Assembly (NCBI RefSeq): GCF_001424025.1
Contig: NZ_LMPZ01000006.1
Location: forward strand, 1-55,062
DNA from: Brevundimonas sp. Leaf363
Lineage (GTDB): Bacteria > Pseudomonadota > Alphaproteobacteria > Caulobacterales > Caulobacteraceae
Direction of reading: 5' to 3'
Length of the DNA stretch: 55,062 nucleotides
Each line of letters starts with the position of its first letter. Within the stretch, counting starts at the first letter, position 1. The notes under the pieces are model-generated. The model searched no databases, had not been told where the DNA came from, and saw only the letters and a program-made list of their open reading frames with translations. The translations under genes were made by a program, and so were the position numbers. Positions 1-8,451 of the stretch are shown here, one piece after another.

Positions 1-255
1 ACCGACCTGAACGACACGTCGGACAAGATCGACTTCCGCCAGATCGACGGCGACGTGAACACGGCTGGGGTCCAGGGCTTCACCATCGTGGACAGCTTCT
101 CCGGTCACGCGGGCGAGCTGGTGCTGAGCTACGACGCCGGAACCGACATCACCTCGCTGACGGTGGACGTGAACGGCGACGGGCAGGCCGACATGCTGGT
201 GCGGCTCAACGGCGAGCACGAGAGCTTCGACCGGTTCCTGTTCGGCGGGGGTTGA
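1..255 (+). CDS. C-terminal end of an RTX/serralysin-type secreted calcium-binding protein (5' end outside window)
   Basis: The reading frame is open from base 1 and stops at TGA 253-255, so only the last 84 residues are present. They read DLNDTSDKIDFRQID, then a segment with SGHAGELVLSYD, then VDVNGDGQADMLVRLNG and a short tail ending FLFGGG. This matches the C-terminal module found in serralysins and other type I-secreted RTX proteins (Peptidase_M10_C type), where the final residues are the uncleaved secretion signal. The catalytic or passenger part lies off the window, so substrate or role cannot be given; an S-layer or adhesin protein is as possible as a protease. It converges on rfbA with only a 4-base gap and no terminator hairpin between them. 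Confidence 0.75.
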   Translation, partial: TDLNDTSDKIDFRQIDGDVNTAGVQGFTIVDSFSGHAGELVLSYDAGTDITSLTVDVNGDGQADMLVRLNGEHESFDRFLFGGG

Positions 256-259
256 GGCC

Positions 260-1132
260 TTAGCGGCGGTTGGCGAGGACGCGGCGCAGGTATCGGCCGT
301 AGTCGCTCTTGCCCAGGCTGTCGGCCAGGGTCTCCAGGCGGGCGGCGTCGATGAAGCCCTTTTCGAAGGCGATTTCTTCGGGGCAGGCGATCTTGAAGCC
401 CTGGCGTTGCTCCAGCGTGCGGACGAAGCCGGCCGCCTCGACCAGGCTGTCGGGGGTGCCGGTGTCCAGCCAGGCATAGCCGCGGCCCATAATCTCGACC
501 GACAGATCGCCGGTCGCCAGATAGGCGCGGTTGACGTCGGTGATCTCCAGCTCGCCGCGGGGCGAAGGCTTCAGGTTGGCGGCGATGTCCACCACCTGAC
601 TGTCGTAGAAGTACAGGCCTGTGACCGCCCAGTTGGACTTCGGGTTGGCCGGCTTTTCCTCGATCGTTTCGGCGCGCATGCGATCGTCGAACTGGACTAC
701 GCCGTACCGTTCCGGATCATTGACATGATAGGCGAAGACGGTCGCCCCGTTCTGTCGCCCCATGGCCCGCAGGAACAGGTCGGTGATGCCGTGCCCGTAG
801 AAGATGTTGTCGCCCAGGATCAGGGCCGATGGCCCCCCGGCGACGAAGTCCGCGCCGATGACATAGGCCTGGGCCAGGCCCTGCGGCTCCGGCTGGACGG
901 CGTAGGAGAGGCTGAGCCCCCATTGCGATCCGTCGCCCAGCAGGGTCTGGAAGCTGGGCGTGTCGCGCGGGGTCGAGATGATAAGGATCTCGCGGATGCC
1001 GGCCAGCATCAGGGTCGACAGCGGATAGTAGATCATCGGCTTGTCGTAGACCGGCATCAGCTGTTTGGAGGTCACCAGCGTCATCGGATGCAGGCGCGTG
1101 CCGGACCCGCCGGCCAGGATGATGCCCTTCAT
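260..1132 (-). CDS. rfbA: Glucose-1-phosphate thymidylyltransferase (RmlA)
   Basis: First enzyme of dTDP-L-rhamnose synthesis: it joins dTTP and glucose 1-phosphate to give dTDP-glucose and pyrophosphate in the cytoplasm. The 290-residue protein has the nucleotidyltransferase signature [13 protein letters not shown] near the N-terminus, [12 protein letters not shown], the LGDNIFYG segment and [19 protein letters not shown], all typical of the short RmlA family; length is normal. I chose the ATG at 1132 because it gives the canonical MKGIILAGG start; it overlaps the rfbD stop as ATGA, which implies translational coupling. The frame stays open 19 codons further upstream, but that part lies inside rfbD and looks unrelated. 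It is last in the order rfbC-rfbB-rfbD-rfbA. Confidence 0.96.
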   Translation of the reverse strand: MKGIILAGGSGTRLHPMTLVTSKQLMPVYDKPMIYYPLSTLMLAGIREILIISTPRDTPSFQTLLGDGSQWGLSLSYAVQPEPQGLAQAYVIGADFVAGGPSALILGDNIFYGHGITDLFLRAMGRQNGATVFAYHVNDPERYGVVQFDDRMRAETIEEKPANPKSNWAVTGLYFYDSQVVDIAANLKPSPRGELEITDVNRAYLATGDLSVEIMGRGYAWLDTGTPDSLVEAAGFVRTLEQRQGFKIACPEEIAFEKGFIDAARLETLADSLGKSDYGRYLRRVLANRR

Positions 1133-2031
1133 GCGGCGGCCCTTTCGGTCAGCAGCTGGTCCACGATTTCGGCCACCGCATCCTGCCACGGGCGCGGATG
1201 GATGGCGAAGTCGCGGGCGATCTTGTCGGTGGCCAGGCGGGAGTTGGCGGGGCGCCGGGCGGGAGTGGGATAGTCGGTCGTGGGGATGCCCTCGACCGTC
1301 GCGGTCGGGCCGCCGCGCGCGGCGCTGAGGGTCAGGATGTGGCGGGCCAAGCCGGCCCAGCTGGTCTCGCCGGCGTTGACGAAATGATAGACGCCGGAGG
1401 GCGCGCCGGGGTCGGCGAGGAAGCGCAGGGTCAGGGTCTTCAGCGTCTCGGCGATGTCGGCGGCGGAGGTGGGGCAGCCGATCTGATCCTCGACCACCCG
1501 CAGGGCCGGCCGGTCGGCGGCGAGGCGCAGCATGGTCTTGAGGAAGTTGGCGCGGTCGGGGCTGAGCACCCAGGCGGTGCGCAGGATGACGGCGCGCGGA
1601 TGGGCGGCCAGAACCGCCTGTTCGCCCGCCAGTTTCGACGCCCCGTAGACGCCGAGCGGCCCCCAGGCGTCGTCCTCGACATAGGGCGCCGATTTGGAGC
1701 CGTCGAAGACGTAGTCGGTCGAGACCTGCAGCATGGCCGCGCCCGACCGGGCCGCGGCGGCGGCCAGCAGGCCGGGGGCCGTGGCGTTGACGGCGAAGGC
1801 GGCCTCCCGGTCGGTCTCGGCCTTGTCGACGGCGGTGTAGGCGGCGGCGTTGATGACGGCCTTGAACGGCGTACGGGCGAAGGCGGCGGCGACGGCGGCG
1901 GGATCGGTTATGTCGAGTTCGGCGTGGTCGGGGGCGTGGATCACGACCTCGGCAGGCCAGGCGGCGCGTCGAAGCGCCAGGCCGACCTGTCCGGCGCCGC
2001 CGGTGACCAGGATGTGGACGGGCTCAGCCAT
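1129..2031 (-). CDS. rfbD: dTDP-4-dehydrorhamnose reductase (RmlD)
   Basis: Last step of the dTDP-L-rhamnose pathway, an NAD(P)H-dependent reduction of dTDP-4-keto-L-rhamnose. The 300-residue protein is a short-chain dehydrogenase fold: glycine-rich nucleotide-binding loop GGAGQVG at 11-17, the STDYVFDG segment at 104-111, and the catalytic pair Y129-xxx-K133 in [10 protein letters not shown]. Its start overlaps the end of rfbB by 8 bases and its stop overlaps the rfbA start by 4 bases, so the block is one transcription unit. Length and motifs are ordinary for the family. Confidence 0.96.
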   Translation of the reverse strand: MAEPVHILVTGGAGQVGLALRRAAWPAEVVIHAPDHAELDITDPAAVAAAFARTPFKAVINAAAYTAVDKAETDREAAFAVNATAPGLLAAAAARSGAAMLQVSTDYVFDGSKSAPYVEDDAWGPLGVYGASKLAGEQAVLAAHPRAVILRTAWVLSPDRANFLKTMLRLAADRPALRVVEDQIGCPTSAADIAETLKTLTLRFLADPGAPSGVYHFVNAGETSWAGLARHILTLSAARGGPTATVEGIPTTDYPTPARRPANSRLATDKIARDFAIHPRPWQDAVAEIVDQLLTERAAA

Positions 2032-3076
2032 GGCCCAGCCGTTCGGTGGCGTAGCGCTGATCGAGGATGTCCCGCCACCAGGCCTCGTTCTCCAGGAACC
2101 AGACGACGGTGGCCTCGATGCCTTGTTCGAACGTCACGGACGGGGTCCAGCCCAGCTCGGCGCGGATCTTCGACGCGTCGATGGCGTAGCGCTGGTCGTG
2201 GCCGGGGCGGTCAGTGACGAAGGCGATCTGCTCGGCATAGGACCGGCCGTCCGTATGCGGACGATGACGGTCGAGGATGGCGCAGATGGTGCGCACCACG
2301 TCGATGTTCCGGCGCTCCGCATTGCCGCCGACGTTGTAGGTCTGGCCCGGCGCGCCCTTTTCGAACACGGCCTGCAGGGCGGCGGCGTGGTCCTCGACGA
2401 ACAGCCAGTCGCGCACGTTCGACCCGTCGCCATAGACCGGCAGCGGCTCGCCGTTCAGGGCGCGAATGATGATCAGGGGGATCAGCTTTTCGGGGAAGTG
2501 ATAGGGGCCGTAGTTGTTCGAGCAGTTGGTTACCAGAACCGGCAGGCCGTAGGTGTGACCCCAGGCGCGGACCAGATGGTCCGACCCGGCCTTGGACGCC
2601 GAATAGGGTGAGCGCGGATCGTAGGGGGTGGTCTCGGTGAAGAAGCCCTCTTCGCCCAACGATCCGAACACCTCGTCGGTCGAGATGTGGTGAAAGCGGA
2701 AGGCGGCCTTGTCGGCGTCGCTCAGGCCGCGCCAGTACCCCAGCGCCTGATTCAGCATGACGAAGGTCCCGACCAGGTTGGTCTGGACGAAGGCGCCGGG
2801 GCCGTCGATCGAGCGGTCGACGTGGCTCTCGGCGGCCAGGTGAGCGATGACCTGGGGCTGGAAGTCGCTGAGGGCCTTCGACACCGCCTCGGCGTCGCAG
2901 ATGTCGGCCTGGACGAAGCTGTAGCGATTGCTGGCGGCGGCCAGTTCGAGCGAGCTCAGCACTCCGGCGTAGGTCAGCTTGTCGAACACCAGGACCTGAT
3001 GGTCGGTATGCTGGATCAGGCGCCGGACCAGCGCCGAGCCGATGAAGCCGGCGCCGCCGGTGACGAGGATTCTCAC
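2024..3076 (-). CDS. rfbB: dTDP-glucose 4,6-dehydratase (RmlB)
   Basis: Second pathway step: NAD-dependent conversion of dTDP-glucose to dTDP-4-keto-6-deoxyglucose. The protein has 350 residues. It carries the Rossmann loop GGAGFIG at 7-13, the STDEVFGSL segment with catalytic D134 and E135, and Y158-xxx-K162 in SPYSASKAG. The substrate-binding stretches [15 protein letters not shown] and [16 protein letters not shown] are also present. Its start codon overlaps the rfbC stop by 4 bases. All catalytic residues I would expect are in place. Confidence 0.97.
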   Translation of the reverse strand: MRILVTGGAGFIGSALVRRLIQHTDHQVLVFDKLTYAGVLSSLELAAASNRYSFVQADICDAEAVSKALSDFQPQVIAHLAAESHVDRSIDGPGAFVQTNLVGTFVMLNQALGYWRGLSDADKAAFRFHHISTDEVFGSLGEEGFFTETTPYDPRSPYSASKAGSDHLVRAWGHTYGLPVLVTNCSNNYGPYHFPEKLIPLIIIRALNGEPLPVYGDGSNVRDWLFVEDHAAALQAVFEKGAPGQTYNVGGNAERRNIDVVRTICAILDRHRPHTDGRSYAEQIAFVTDRPGHDQRYAIDASKIRAELGWTPSVTFEQGIEATVVWFLENEAWWRDILDQRYATERLGHG

Positions 3077-3663
3077 TGGCCGATCTCCAGCGGCAAGAGC
3101 GGACGACCGTCGTATTCGAACGGGCTGTCAAAATCCTTTAGACGCGGCAGTTTGCGATCCTTGTCGGACAGAACGGGGCCTGAGGTCGGCAGGGGCCAGT
3201 CGATGCCGATGTCCGGGTCGTCCCACGCGACGCCGCCGTCGCAATCGGGGGCGTAGACATCGGACACCTTGTAGATGACCTCGGCGTCCGGGGTCAGGGT
3301 GACGAAGGCGTGGGCGAAGCCGACCGGCACGAACAGCTGGCGGCCATTCTCGGCGCTGAGTTCGGCCGCGACCCATCGGCCCCACGTCGGCGATCCGGCC
3401 CGCACGTCGACCGCATAGTCCATGATCGACCCACGCACGCAGCGCACCAGCTTGGCCTGGCCGTGCGGCGGCGTCTGGAAATGCAGGCCGCGCAGGGTGC
3501 CGGCGTCGGCCGAGTAGGAGTGATTGTCCTGAACGAAGCGGACATCGATCCCGTGGGCGGCGGCCCAGGCTTCCGTATAGGTCTCGCTGAACCAGCCGCG
3601 CGCGTCGCCGAAGCGGCGCGGTGTCAGCAGACGGACGGGGTTATCGTTCAATGCGAAGGCCAC
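3073..3663 (-). CDS. rfbC: dTDP-4-dehydrorhamnose 3,5-epimerase (RmlC)
   Basis: Third pathway step, a double epimerisation at C3 and C5 by a cupin-fold dimer. Family residues are visible: [14 protein letters not shown] near the N-terminus, [15 protein letters not shown] with the catalytic His at about 61, and VPVGFAHAF followed by VIYKVSD with the catalytic Tyr at about 131. I start it at GTG 3661-3663, giving 196 residues beginning [13 protein letters not shown], because the family normally begins just before this point. There is no clear ribosome-binding site, and a TTG at 3649-3651 is an alternative. The frame remains open far upstream, but that extension crosses the doxX gene region and looks non-coding. 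First gene of the rhamnose operon. Confidence 0.93.
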   Translation of the reverse strand: MAFALNDNPVRLLTPRRFGDARGWFSETYTEAWAAAHGIDVRFVQDNHSYSADAGTLRGLHFQTPPHGQAKLVRCVRGSIMDYAVDVRAGSPTWGRWVAAELSAENGRQLFVPVGFAHAFVTLTPDAEVIYKVSDVYAPDCDGGVAWDDPDIGIDWPLPTSGPVLSDKDRKLPRLKDFDSPFEYDGRPLLPLEIGQ

Positions 3664-3762
3664 GGCGACAGGGAGGGGCGCGGCCGTCGTCGCACCGGCC
3701 TGTGTCAGCCCGGTGACGGCCCATCCGACCGAATACTCCAAACCATCGCGCCTTGGACCCCC

Positions 3763-3803
3763 AAAAAAGAGCCGTGACCGCCGCCCCGCGCGACGCGGGG
3801 CGG
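3763..3803 (-). terminator. Rho-independent terminator after doxX
   Basis: A 9-bp perfect GC stem (3782-3790 with 3794-3802, 3-base loop) is followed on the minus strand, about a dozen bases later, by six T residues (complement of 3763-3768). It lies just past the doxX stop and before rfbC. The wide gap between stem and T-run lowers confidence. Confidence 0.5.
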
Positions 3804-3815
3804 CGGCAGGCGGCG

Positions 3816-4208
3816 TCAGGCGCGGCGACGCCCGTCCAGGCTCCAGGCGCCGGGGCCGGAGGTGACCAGGTAGAGGAATATGAAGCAGAACAGGATGGCC
3901 GCGTCGCCGCCGTTGACGGCGGGATAGACGCTCGAGGGCGCATGGAACATGAAATAGGCCACGGCCATCTCTCCCGACAGGATGAAGGCGACCGGGCGGG
4001 TGAACAGGCCCAGCACGATCAGGACGCCGCCGACGGCTTCCAGCAGGCCGCCGATGCCCATCAGGCTGAGCAGCTCCTGCTGGCCCGGCTGAGCGCCCTC
4101 GGGAAAGCCGAACAGCTTGATCAGGCCGTGGGCCAGAAACAGCAGGCCGGTGACGATGCGCAGGACCGCCAGAGCACGCGGCGACCAGGCGTTGAGGTTG
4201 GCGTTCAT
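3816..4208 (-). CDS. DoxX family integral membrane protein
   Basis: A 130-residue membrane protein with four hydrophobic segments. The N-terminal ALAVLRIVTGLLFLAHGLIK and the following LFGFPEG segment are the hallmark of the DoxX family; later LLEAVGGVLIVLGLFTRPVA and the VAYFMFHAP segment also match. Biochemical roles differ within the family (some members act with thiol or oxidative-stress systems), so none is assigned. ATG at 4208 is chosen because GGGAG sits 8 bases upstream on the minus strand; the longer open frame to 4325 has no such site. It is transcribed away from cheB, and the 151-base gap must hold both promoters. Confidence 0.88.
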   Translation of the reverse strand: MNANLNAWSPRALAVLRIVTGLLFLAHGLIKLFGFPEGAQPGQQELLSLMGIGGLLEAVGGVLIVLGLFTRPVAFILSGEMAVAYFMFHAPSSVYPAVNGGDAAILFCFIFLYLVTSGPGAWSLDGRRRA

Positions 4209-4359
4209 TGAGTTCGCTCCCTTGATGGACGACAGACGCGCCGTCGCGGCCGCATAGGACGCCCGTTTTGCGCAAATGGCTACGCTTGGCTGGGCAGCCG
4301 CCGCCGACACCGATCGTTCAGGCATCGATGCTACCTTGGGTGGAAATCAGGAACCTGCC

Positions 4360-5415
4360 GTGTCCGCACTCGCGCCTCGCCTCGCCGTCCCGCCGATCCG
4401 TGTCCTGGTCGTCGACGACTCCGCCATCGTGCGCGGCCTGATCATCAGCGGACTGGAAGCCTGGCCCGGAATCGAGATCGCCGGGCGGGCCGCCAATGGG
4501 CAGGCGGCGGTGGCCGAGACGGCCCGGCTGCGGCCCGATGTGGTGGTGCTGGACCTCGAGATGCCGGTCATGGACGGGATGACCGCCCTGCCCCTGATCC
4601 TGGCGGCCCATCCGGGCGTGAAGGTCATCATCGCCTCGACCCTGAGCCAGCGGAACGCGCGGATCAGCCTGGAAGCGCTGACGCAGGGCGCCCACGACTA
4701 TGTGCCCAAGCCGCAGTCCGGGTCGCTGGCCATCGCGCAGGATTTCCACCGAGAGCTGGCGGAAAAGGTGACGGCGCTGGGCCGGACCGAGCGCGCACTC
4801 GCCGCGCCGGCGCGGATCGCGACCGGTACGGTGCGGCGGGCGCCAAAGGTGCTGGCCATCGGCGGATCGACCGGGGCGCCGCCGGCTCTGCTGAGCCTGT
4901 TCGAGGCGCTGGGAGGTGTGGACCTTCCGATCCTGCTGACCCAGCACATGCCGGCGGGATTCACGACCCTGCTGGCCCAGCAACTGGCGCGCGCGGGGGG
5001 CCGTCCGTGTACGGAGGGTCATGAAGGCGAGCGCATCGTTCCTGGCCGTGCCTATGTGGCGCCGGGCGGATTTCACATGACGGTGGGGGTCTCCCAGGCC
5101 GGGCCGGTGATCCGGCTGAACCAGGACCCGCCCGAGCATTTCTGCCGGCCGGCCGTGGATCCGATGCTGCGCAGCGCAGCCGAGGTCTACGGCGCGGGGC
5201 TTATGGCGGTGATCCTGACCGGCATGGGATCCGACGGCGCCGACGGGTGCGTCGCCGTGACGGACCGGGGCGGGCGCTGCATCGTCCAGGACGCCGCCAC
5301 CAGCGTCGTCTGGGGCATGCCGGGGGCGGCGTCGCGAACGGGCGTGGTCGAGGCCGTCCTGCCGCTGAACCGGATCGGCGACTACATCCGCAACGCCGTG
5401 GGAGCCGCCCGATGA
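4360..5415 (+). CDS. cheB: Chemotaxis response regulator protein-glutamate methylesterase/glutamine deamidase CheB
   Basis: Removes methyl groups from, and deamidates, chemoreceptor glutamate/glutamine sites, driving adaptation. The receiver domain (about 14-135) has VLVVDDS, phospho-acceptor D65 in VVVLDLEMPVMDG and K117 in YVPKP. The C-terminal esterase domain (about 160-350) shows the Ser-His-Asp triad: S170 in IGGSTGAPP, H196 in TQHMPAGFT and D292 in TGMGSDGADG. I chose GTG 4360 (351 residues) because AGGA lies 7 bases upstream; an in-frame ATG at 4276 would add 28 residues unlike the family. It overlaps cheR by 4 bases (ATGA). Confidence 0.95.
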   Translation: MSALAPRLAVPPIRVLVVDDSAIVRGLIISGLEAWPGIEIAGRAANGQAAVAETARLRPDVVVLDLEMPVMDGMTALPLILAAHPGVKVIIASTLSQRNARISLEALTQGAHDYVPKPQSGSLAIAQDFHRELAEKVTALGRTERALAAPARIATGTVRRAPKVLAIGGSTGAPPALLSLFEALGGVDLPILLTQHMPAGFTTLLAQQLARAGGRPCTEGHEGERIVPGRAYVAPGGFHMTVGVSQAGPVIRLNQDPPEHFCRPAVDPMLRSAAEVYGAGLMAVILTGMGSDGADGCVAVTDRGGRCIVQDAATSVVWGMPGAASRTGVVEAVLPLNRIGDYIRNAVGAAR

Positions 5416-6242
5416 GCCCCGAGAACGCCGCCTTCTTCCGCGCCTTCGTGCTGCAGCGCTCCGGCCTCGTGCTGACGCCGGCGAAGGATTACCTGCTGCG
5501 CAGCCGGCTGGAGCCGCTGGTCCGGGCCGAGAAGCTGGCCGATCTGTGTGATCTGATCGGCCGTATACGGATGGCCCCCACGGGCGCCCTGGCCCAGAAG
5601 GCTGTCGACGCCATGGCCACGCACGAGAGCTATTTCTTCCGCGATGGCGCGCCGTTCGAACAGTTGCGCGCCAAGCTGCTGCCGGCGCTGATCGAGCGGC
5701 GGCGGTCCCACAAGCGACTGCGCATCCTCAGCGCGGCCTGCTCCAGCGGGCAGGAGCCCTATTCGCTAGCCATGCTGATGATCGAGCAGGCGGCCCTGAT
5801 GCCCGGCTTCCACATCGACATTCTGGCCACGGACATGGCCGACGCCATTCTCGAGCGGGCGCGCACCGGCTGGTACAGCGACTTCGAGGTAAGCCGAGGC
5901 CTGTCGGCCGAACGGCAGGCGCGCTTCATGATGCGCGACGGCCAGGGGTTCCGGGTCGCCGATGAGGTCGCCCGCATGGTTCGCTTCCGGCGGCACAATC
6001 TGCTGGAAGGCACGGCGGGTCTGGGCCGGTTCGACCTGATCCTGTGCCGCAATGTGCTGATCTATTTCGAGCCGGCTCGGAAGGCCTGGGTGCTGGAGCG
6101 GCTGGCCGAGGTGCTGGAGCCGGACGGCGCCCTGATGCTGGGCAGCGCCGAGACGGTCGTGGGCCTGAACAGCGTGTTCGCCCCGGCGGCGGGGCAGCGG
6201 GGGGTGTTCGCCCCTGGCGCGACGGTGGCGCGGGTGGCCTGA
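5412..6242 (+). CDS. cheR: Chemotaxis protein methyltransferase CheR
   Basis: SAM-dependent methylation of receptor glutamates, opposing CheB. The 276-residue protein has the all-alpha N-terminal domain ending in ATHESYFFRD, then the Rossmann-like domain with the SAM-binding AACSSGQEPYS at about 108-118, LATDMAD and LILCRNVLIYF. No tetratricopeptide tail or pentapeptide-binding extension is apparent. The start overlaps the cheB stop (ATGA), so the pair is translationally coupled. It converges on the receptor gene at 6380-7960, with a long palindrome in between. Confidence 0.95.
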   Translation: MSPENAAFFRAFVLQRSGLVLTPAKDYLLRSRLEPLVRAEKLADLCDLIGRIRMAPTGALAQKAVDAMATHESYFFRDGAPFEQLRAKLLPALIERRRSHKRLRILSAACSSGQEPYSLAMLMIEQAALMPGFHIDILATDMADAILERARTGWYSDFEVSRGLSAERQARFMMRDGQGFRVADEVARMVRFRRHNLLEGTAGLGRFDLILCRNVLIYFEPARKAWVLERLAEVLEPDGALMLGSAETVVGLNSVFAPAAGQRGVFAPGATVARVA

Positions 6243-6262
6243 GCCGGCCTCACCCCTTTGAC

Positions 6263-6369
6263 CCGATCATCCTCGCGGACGCGGGGATCCAGTGAGAGCA
6301 ACGCGCGCTCGGTTGGGCGATGCGGTCTTGGCCAAAGGACTGGATCCCCTCGTCCGAGGGGATGATCGG
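6263..6369. repeat. Long imperfect inverted repeat between cheR and mcp (probable two-way terminator)
   Basis: Two 31-base arms, 6263-6293 and 6339-6369, are reverse complements at 28 of 31 positions, separated by a 45-base loop. Each arm is itself partly self-complementary around CCCC/GGGG. It exactly fills the gap between two converging genes. The arm core resembles a motif I associate with short dispersed intergenic repeats in proteobacterial genomes. Likely role: termination of both transcripts and/or a dispersed repeat; no other copy is in this window. Confidence 0.7.
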
Positions 6370-6379
6370 AGCAGGAGTC

Positions 6380-7960
6380 TTAAGCCGCCGCCAGCCGGTC
6401 CATCTCGCTGGTCAGGGCTTCGGCCTGCTGGGCCAGTTCGGCCGAGGCGCTGAGCAGGTCGGCGGAGGCGTCGCTGGTCTGGACCGCCGCGTTCGACACC
6501 TGGGCGATGCTGGACGAGACCTGGGCGGTGCCGTCGGCGACCTGGGCGACGTTGGCGGCGATCTCGCGCGTGGCGGCGGACTGTTCCTCGACCGCGCCGG
6601 CGATGGCCGAGGCGATCTCGGCGACCTTGCGGATGATGTCGGTGATCGAGCCGATGGCGCCGACCGAGGTCTGGGTCGCCGACTGCATCGCCGCCACCTG
6701 GGACGAGATTTCGTGCGTGGCGCGCGCGGTCTGGTCCGACAGGCTCTTCACCTCCGACGCCACCACGGCGAAGCCCTTGCCCGCCTCGCCCGCGCGCGCC
6801 GCCTCAATGGTGGCGTTCAGGGCCAGCAGCTTGGTCTGGCCGGCGATGTCGTTGATCAGGGTGACGACGTTGCCGATCTTCTGGGCCGCGTCGGCCAGGG
6901 TCTGGATCGAGACGCTGGTGCGGTCCGCCTCGGCCACGGCCTGCTGGCTGATGTTGCTGGATTCGGCGACCTGGCGGGCGATCTCGCTGATGGAGGCGGT
7001 GAGCTCCTCGCCGGCGGCCGAGACGGTCTGGACGTTGACCGAGGTGACCTCGGCGGCCGAGGCGACGGCGCCGGCCTGACGCGTCGTCTCCTCGGCGGTA
7101 TGCGCCATGCTCTCGGCCGTGGCGCGCATCTCGGACGCGGCCGAGGCGACGATGGAGGAGATCTCCGTCACCCGCTCGGCGATCCGCTTCTGCTCGGTGA
7201 TGTCGCTGGCGTATTTCACGACCTTGTAGGGACGGCCGGACGCGTCGAAGATCGGATTGTAGCTGGCCTGGATCCAGATCTCGCGGCCGCCCTTGCCCAG
7301 GCGCTTGTACTGGCCGGCGTCGAACTGGCCCTCGCCCAGCTTGGCCCAGAAGGCGCGGTAGTCGGCGCCCGCGGCCTCGGCCGGATCGACGAACATGCGA
7401 TGATGGCGTCCCGTGATCTCGTCCGCGCCATAGCCCAGCGCGCGCAGGAAGTTGTCGTTGGCGGTCAGGATCGTCCCGTCCATCGAGAACTCGATCACCG
7501 CCTGTGACTTGTTGATGGCCGCGATCTGGCCCTCGAAGTTGGCGGTCTGCAGCTTGGAGGCGGTGATGTCGGTGGCGAACTTGACCACCTTGATCGGCAC
7601 GCCGTGGCCGTCGACGATGGGGTTGTAGCTGGCCTCGATCCAGACCTCGCGGCCGCCCTTTCCAAGGCGGCGGTACTGGCCGACGTCGAACTCGCCGCGC
7701 CCCAGCTTCTCCCAGAACAGGCGGTAATCCAGGCTTCGGGCGTAGTCGGGATCCACGAACATGGAGTGGTGGCGCCCCGTCACCTCCTCGGCGCGATAGC
7801 CCATGGCCGACAGGAAGTTGCCGTTGGCAGTCAGGACCGTGCCGTCCATGGAGAACTCGATCACCGCCTGGGCCTTGCGGATGGCGTCCAGCAGGCCTGC
7901 AGCCTCGGCGGCCGGGTCGATGTCGAAGGCGCGGGTCGGTTCGATGGGTTGGGCGGACAT
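6380..7960 (-). CDS. Soluble methyl-accepting chemotaxis protein with two tandem PAS domains
   Basis: A 526-residue cytoplasmic chemoreceptor. Two PAS domains (about 22-140 and 143-262) are close copies of each other: both contain [19 protein letters not shown], a [14 protein letters not shown] segment, ASYNPI and a terminal DIT PAC motif. A methyl-accepting signalling domain (about 280-500) has the conserved hairpin tip [20 protein letters not shown] and [14 protein letters not shown]. No transmembrane helix or signal peptide is seen, so it senses an internal signal such as redox state or a bound flavin or heme ligand. The C-terminus ends in LAAA with no CheR-tethering pentapeptide. A GAGGAA ribosome site precedes the ATG. 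It lies 38 bases after cheW in the same direction. Confidence 0.93.
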   Translation of the reverse strand: MSAQPIEPTRAFDIDPAAEAAGLLDAIRKAQAVIEFSMDGTVLTANGNFLSAMGYRAEEVTGRHHSMFVDPDYARSLDYRLFWEKLGRGEFDVGQYRRLGKGGREVWIEASYNPIVDGHGVPIKVVKFATDITASKLQTANFEGQIAAINKSQAVIEFSMDGTILTANDNFLRALGYGADEITGRHHRMFVDPAEAAGADYRAFWAKLGEGQFDAGQYKRLGKGGREIWIQASYNPIFDASGRPYKVVKYASDITEQKRIAERVTEISSIVASAASEMRATAESMAHTAEETTRQAGAVASAAEVTSVNVQTVSAAGEELTASISEIARQVAESSNISQQAVAEADRTSVSIQTLADAAQKIGNVVTLINDIAGQTKLLALNATIEAARAGEAGKGFAVVASEVKSLSDQTARATHEISSQVAAMQSATQTSVGAIGSITDIIRKVAEIASAIAGAVEEQSAATREIAANVAQVADGTAQVSSSIAQVSNAAVQTSDASADLLSASAELAQQAEALTSEMDRLAAA

Positions 7961-7998
7961 GGCGGTTCCTCAATCAGGGTTCGGAGGGTCAGGTCGGG

Positions 7999-8451
7999 TC
8001 AGGCGGCGGCGTGGGCCTGATGCGTTGAAAGCGTGAGGACGGCCTCGACATCGAGGATCAGCAGAAGCCGATCCTCCATGCGGTGCAGGCCGGCGATCAG
8101 GGCGCGCCAGTGGGCGGACAGGGTGACGGGCGGCACCTCGCGATCCGCCCGGGACATCCAGACCACGTCGCCAACGTCGTCGACGATCAGGGCGTAGAGT
8201 TCGGCGCCGTGCTCGACGATGACGCTGATGCGAGCGCCCTCTTGCGGAGGCAGGCAGAGACGGCGGCGCATGTCGATGGCGGTGACGATCCGGCCGCGCA
8301 GGTTCATGACGCCGGCCACCTCGGGCGGGGCCTGGGGCACGCGGTTCAGCGGCGCCTCGGCCACCACGTCCTGCACCTGCAGCACCGGCGCGCCGAAGCA
8401 GGCGTCGCCCAGGCGCACGGTGACGAACCCCTCGATACGGCTCTCGCTCAT
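7999..8451 (-). CDS. cheW: Chemotaxis coupling protein CheW
   Basis: Scaffold linking receptors to CheA. The 150-residue protein is a single CheW domain: FVTVRLGDACFGAPVLQVQ, then APPEVAGVMNLRGRIVTAIDMRRRL (the conserved NLRG-xI motif) and a C-terminal LLLILDVEAVL. Its ATG at 8451 overlaps the cheA stop as ATGA, so translation is coupled to cheA. A small acidic interface residue pattern (IVDDVGDVVWM) matches receptor-binding CheW proteins. The reading frame continues open upstream through cheA, but that is an out-of-frame shadow of cheA. Confidence 0.94.
   Translation of the reverse strand: MSESRIEGFVTVRLGDACFGAPVLQVQDVVAEAPLNRVPQAPPEVAGVMNLRGRIVTAIDMRRRLCLPPQEGARISVIVEHGAELYALIVDDVGDVVWMSRADREVPPVTLSAHWRALIAGLHRMEDRLLLILDVEAVLTLSTHQAHAAA

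Noticed and set aside
4276..4359. Upstream ATG for cheB
   Set aside because: The 28 extra residues are not family-like and the GTG at 4360 has a well-spaced AGGA site.
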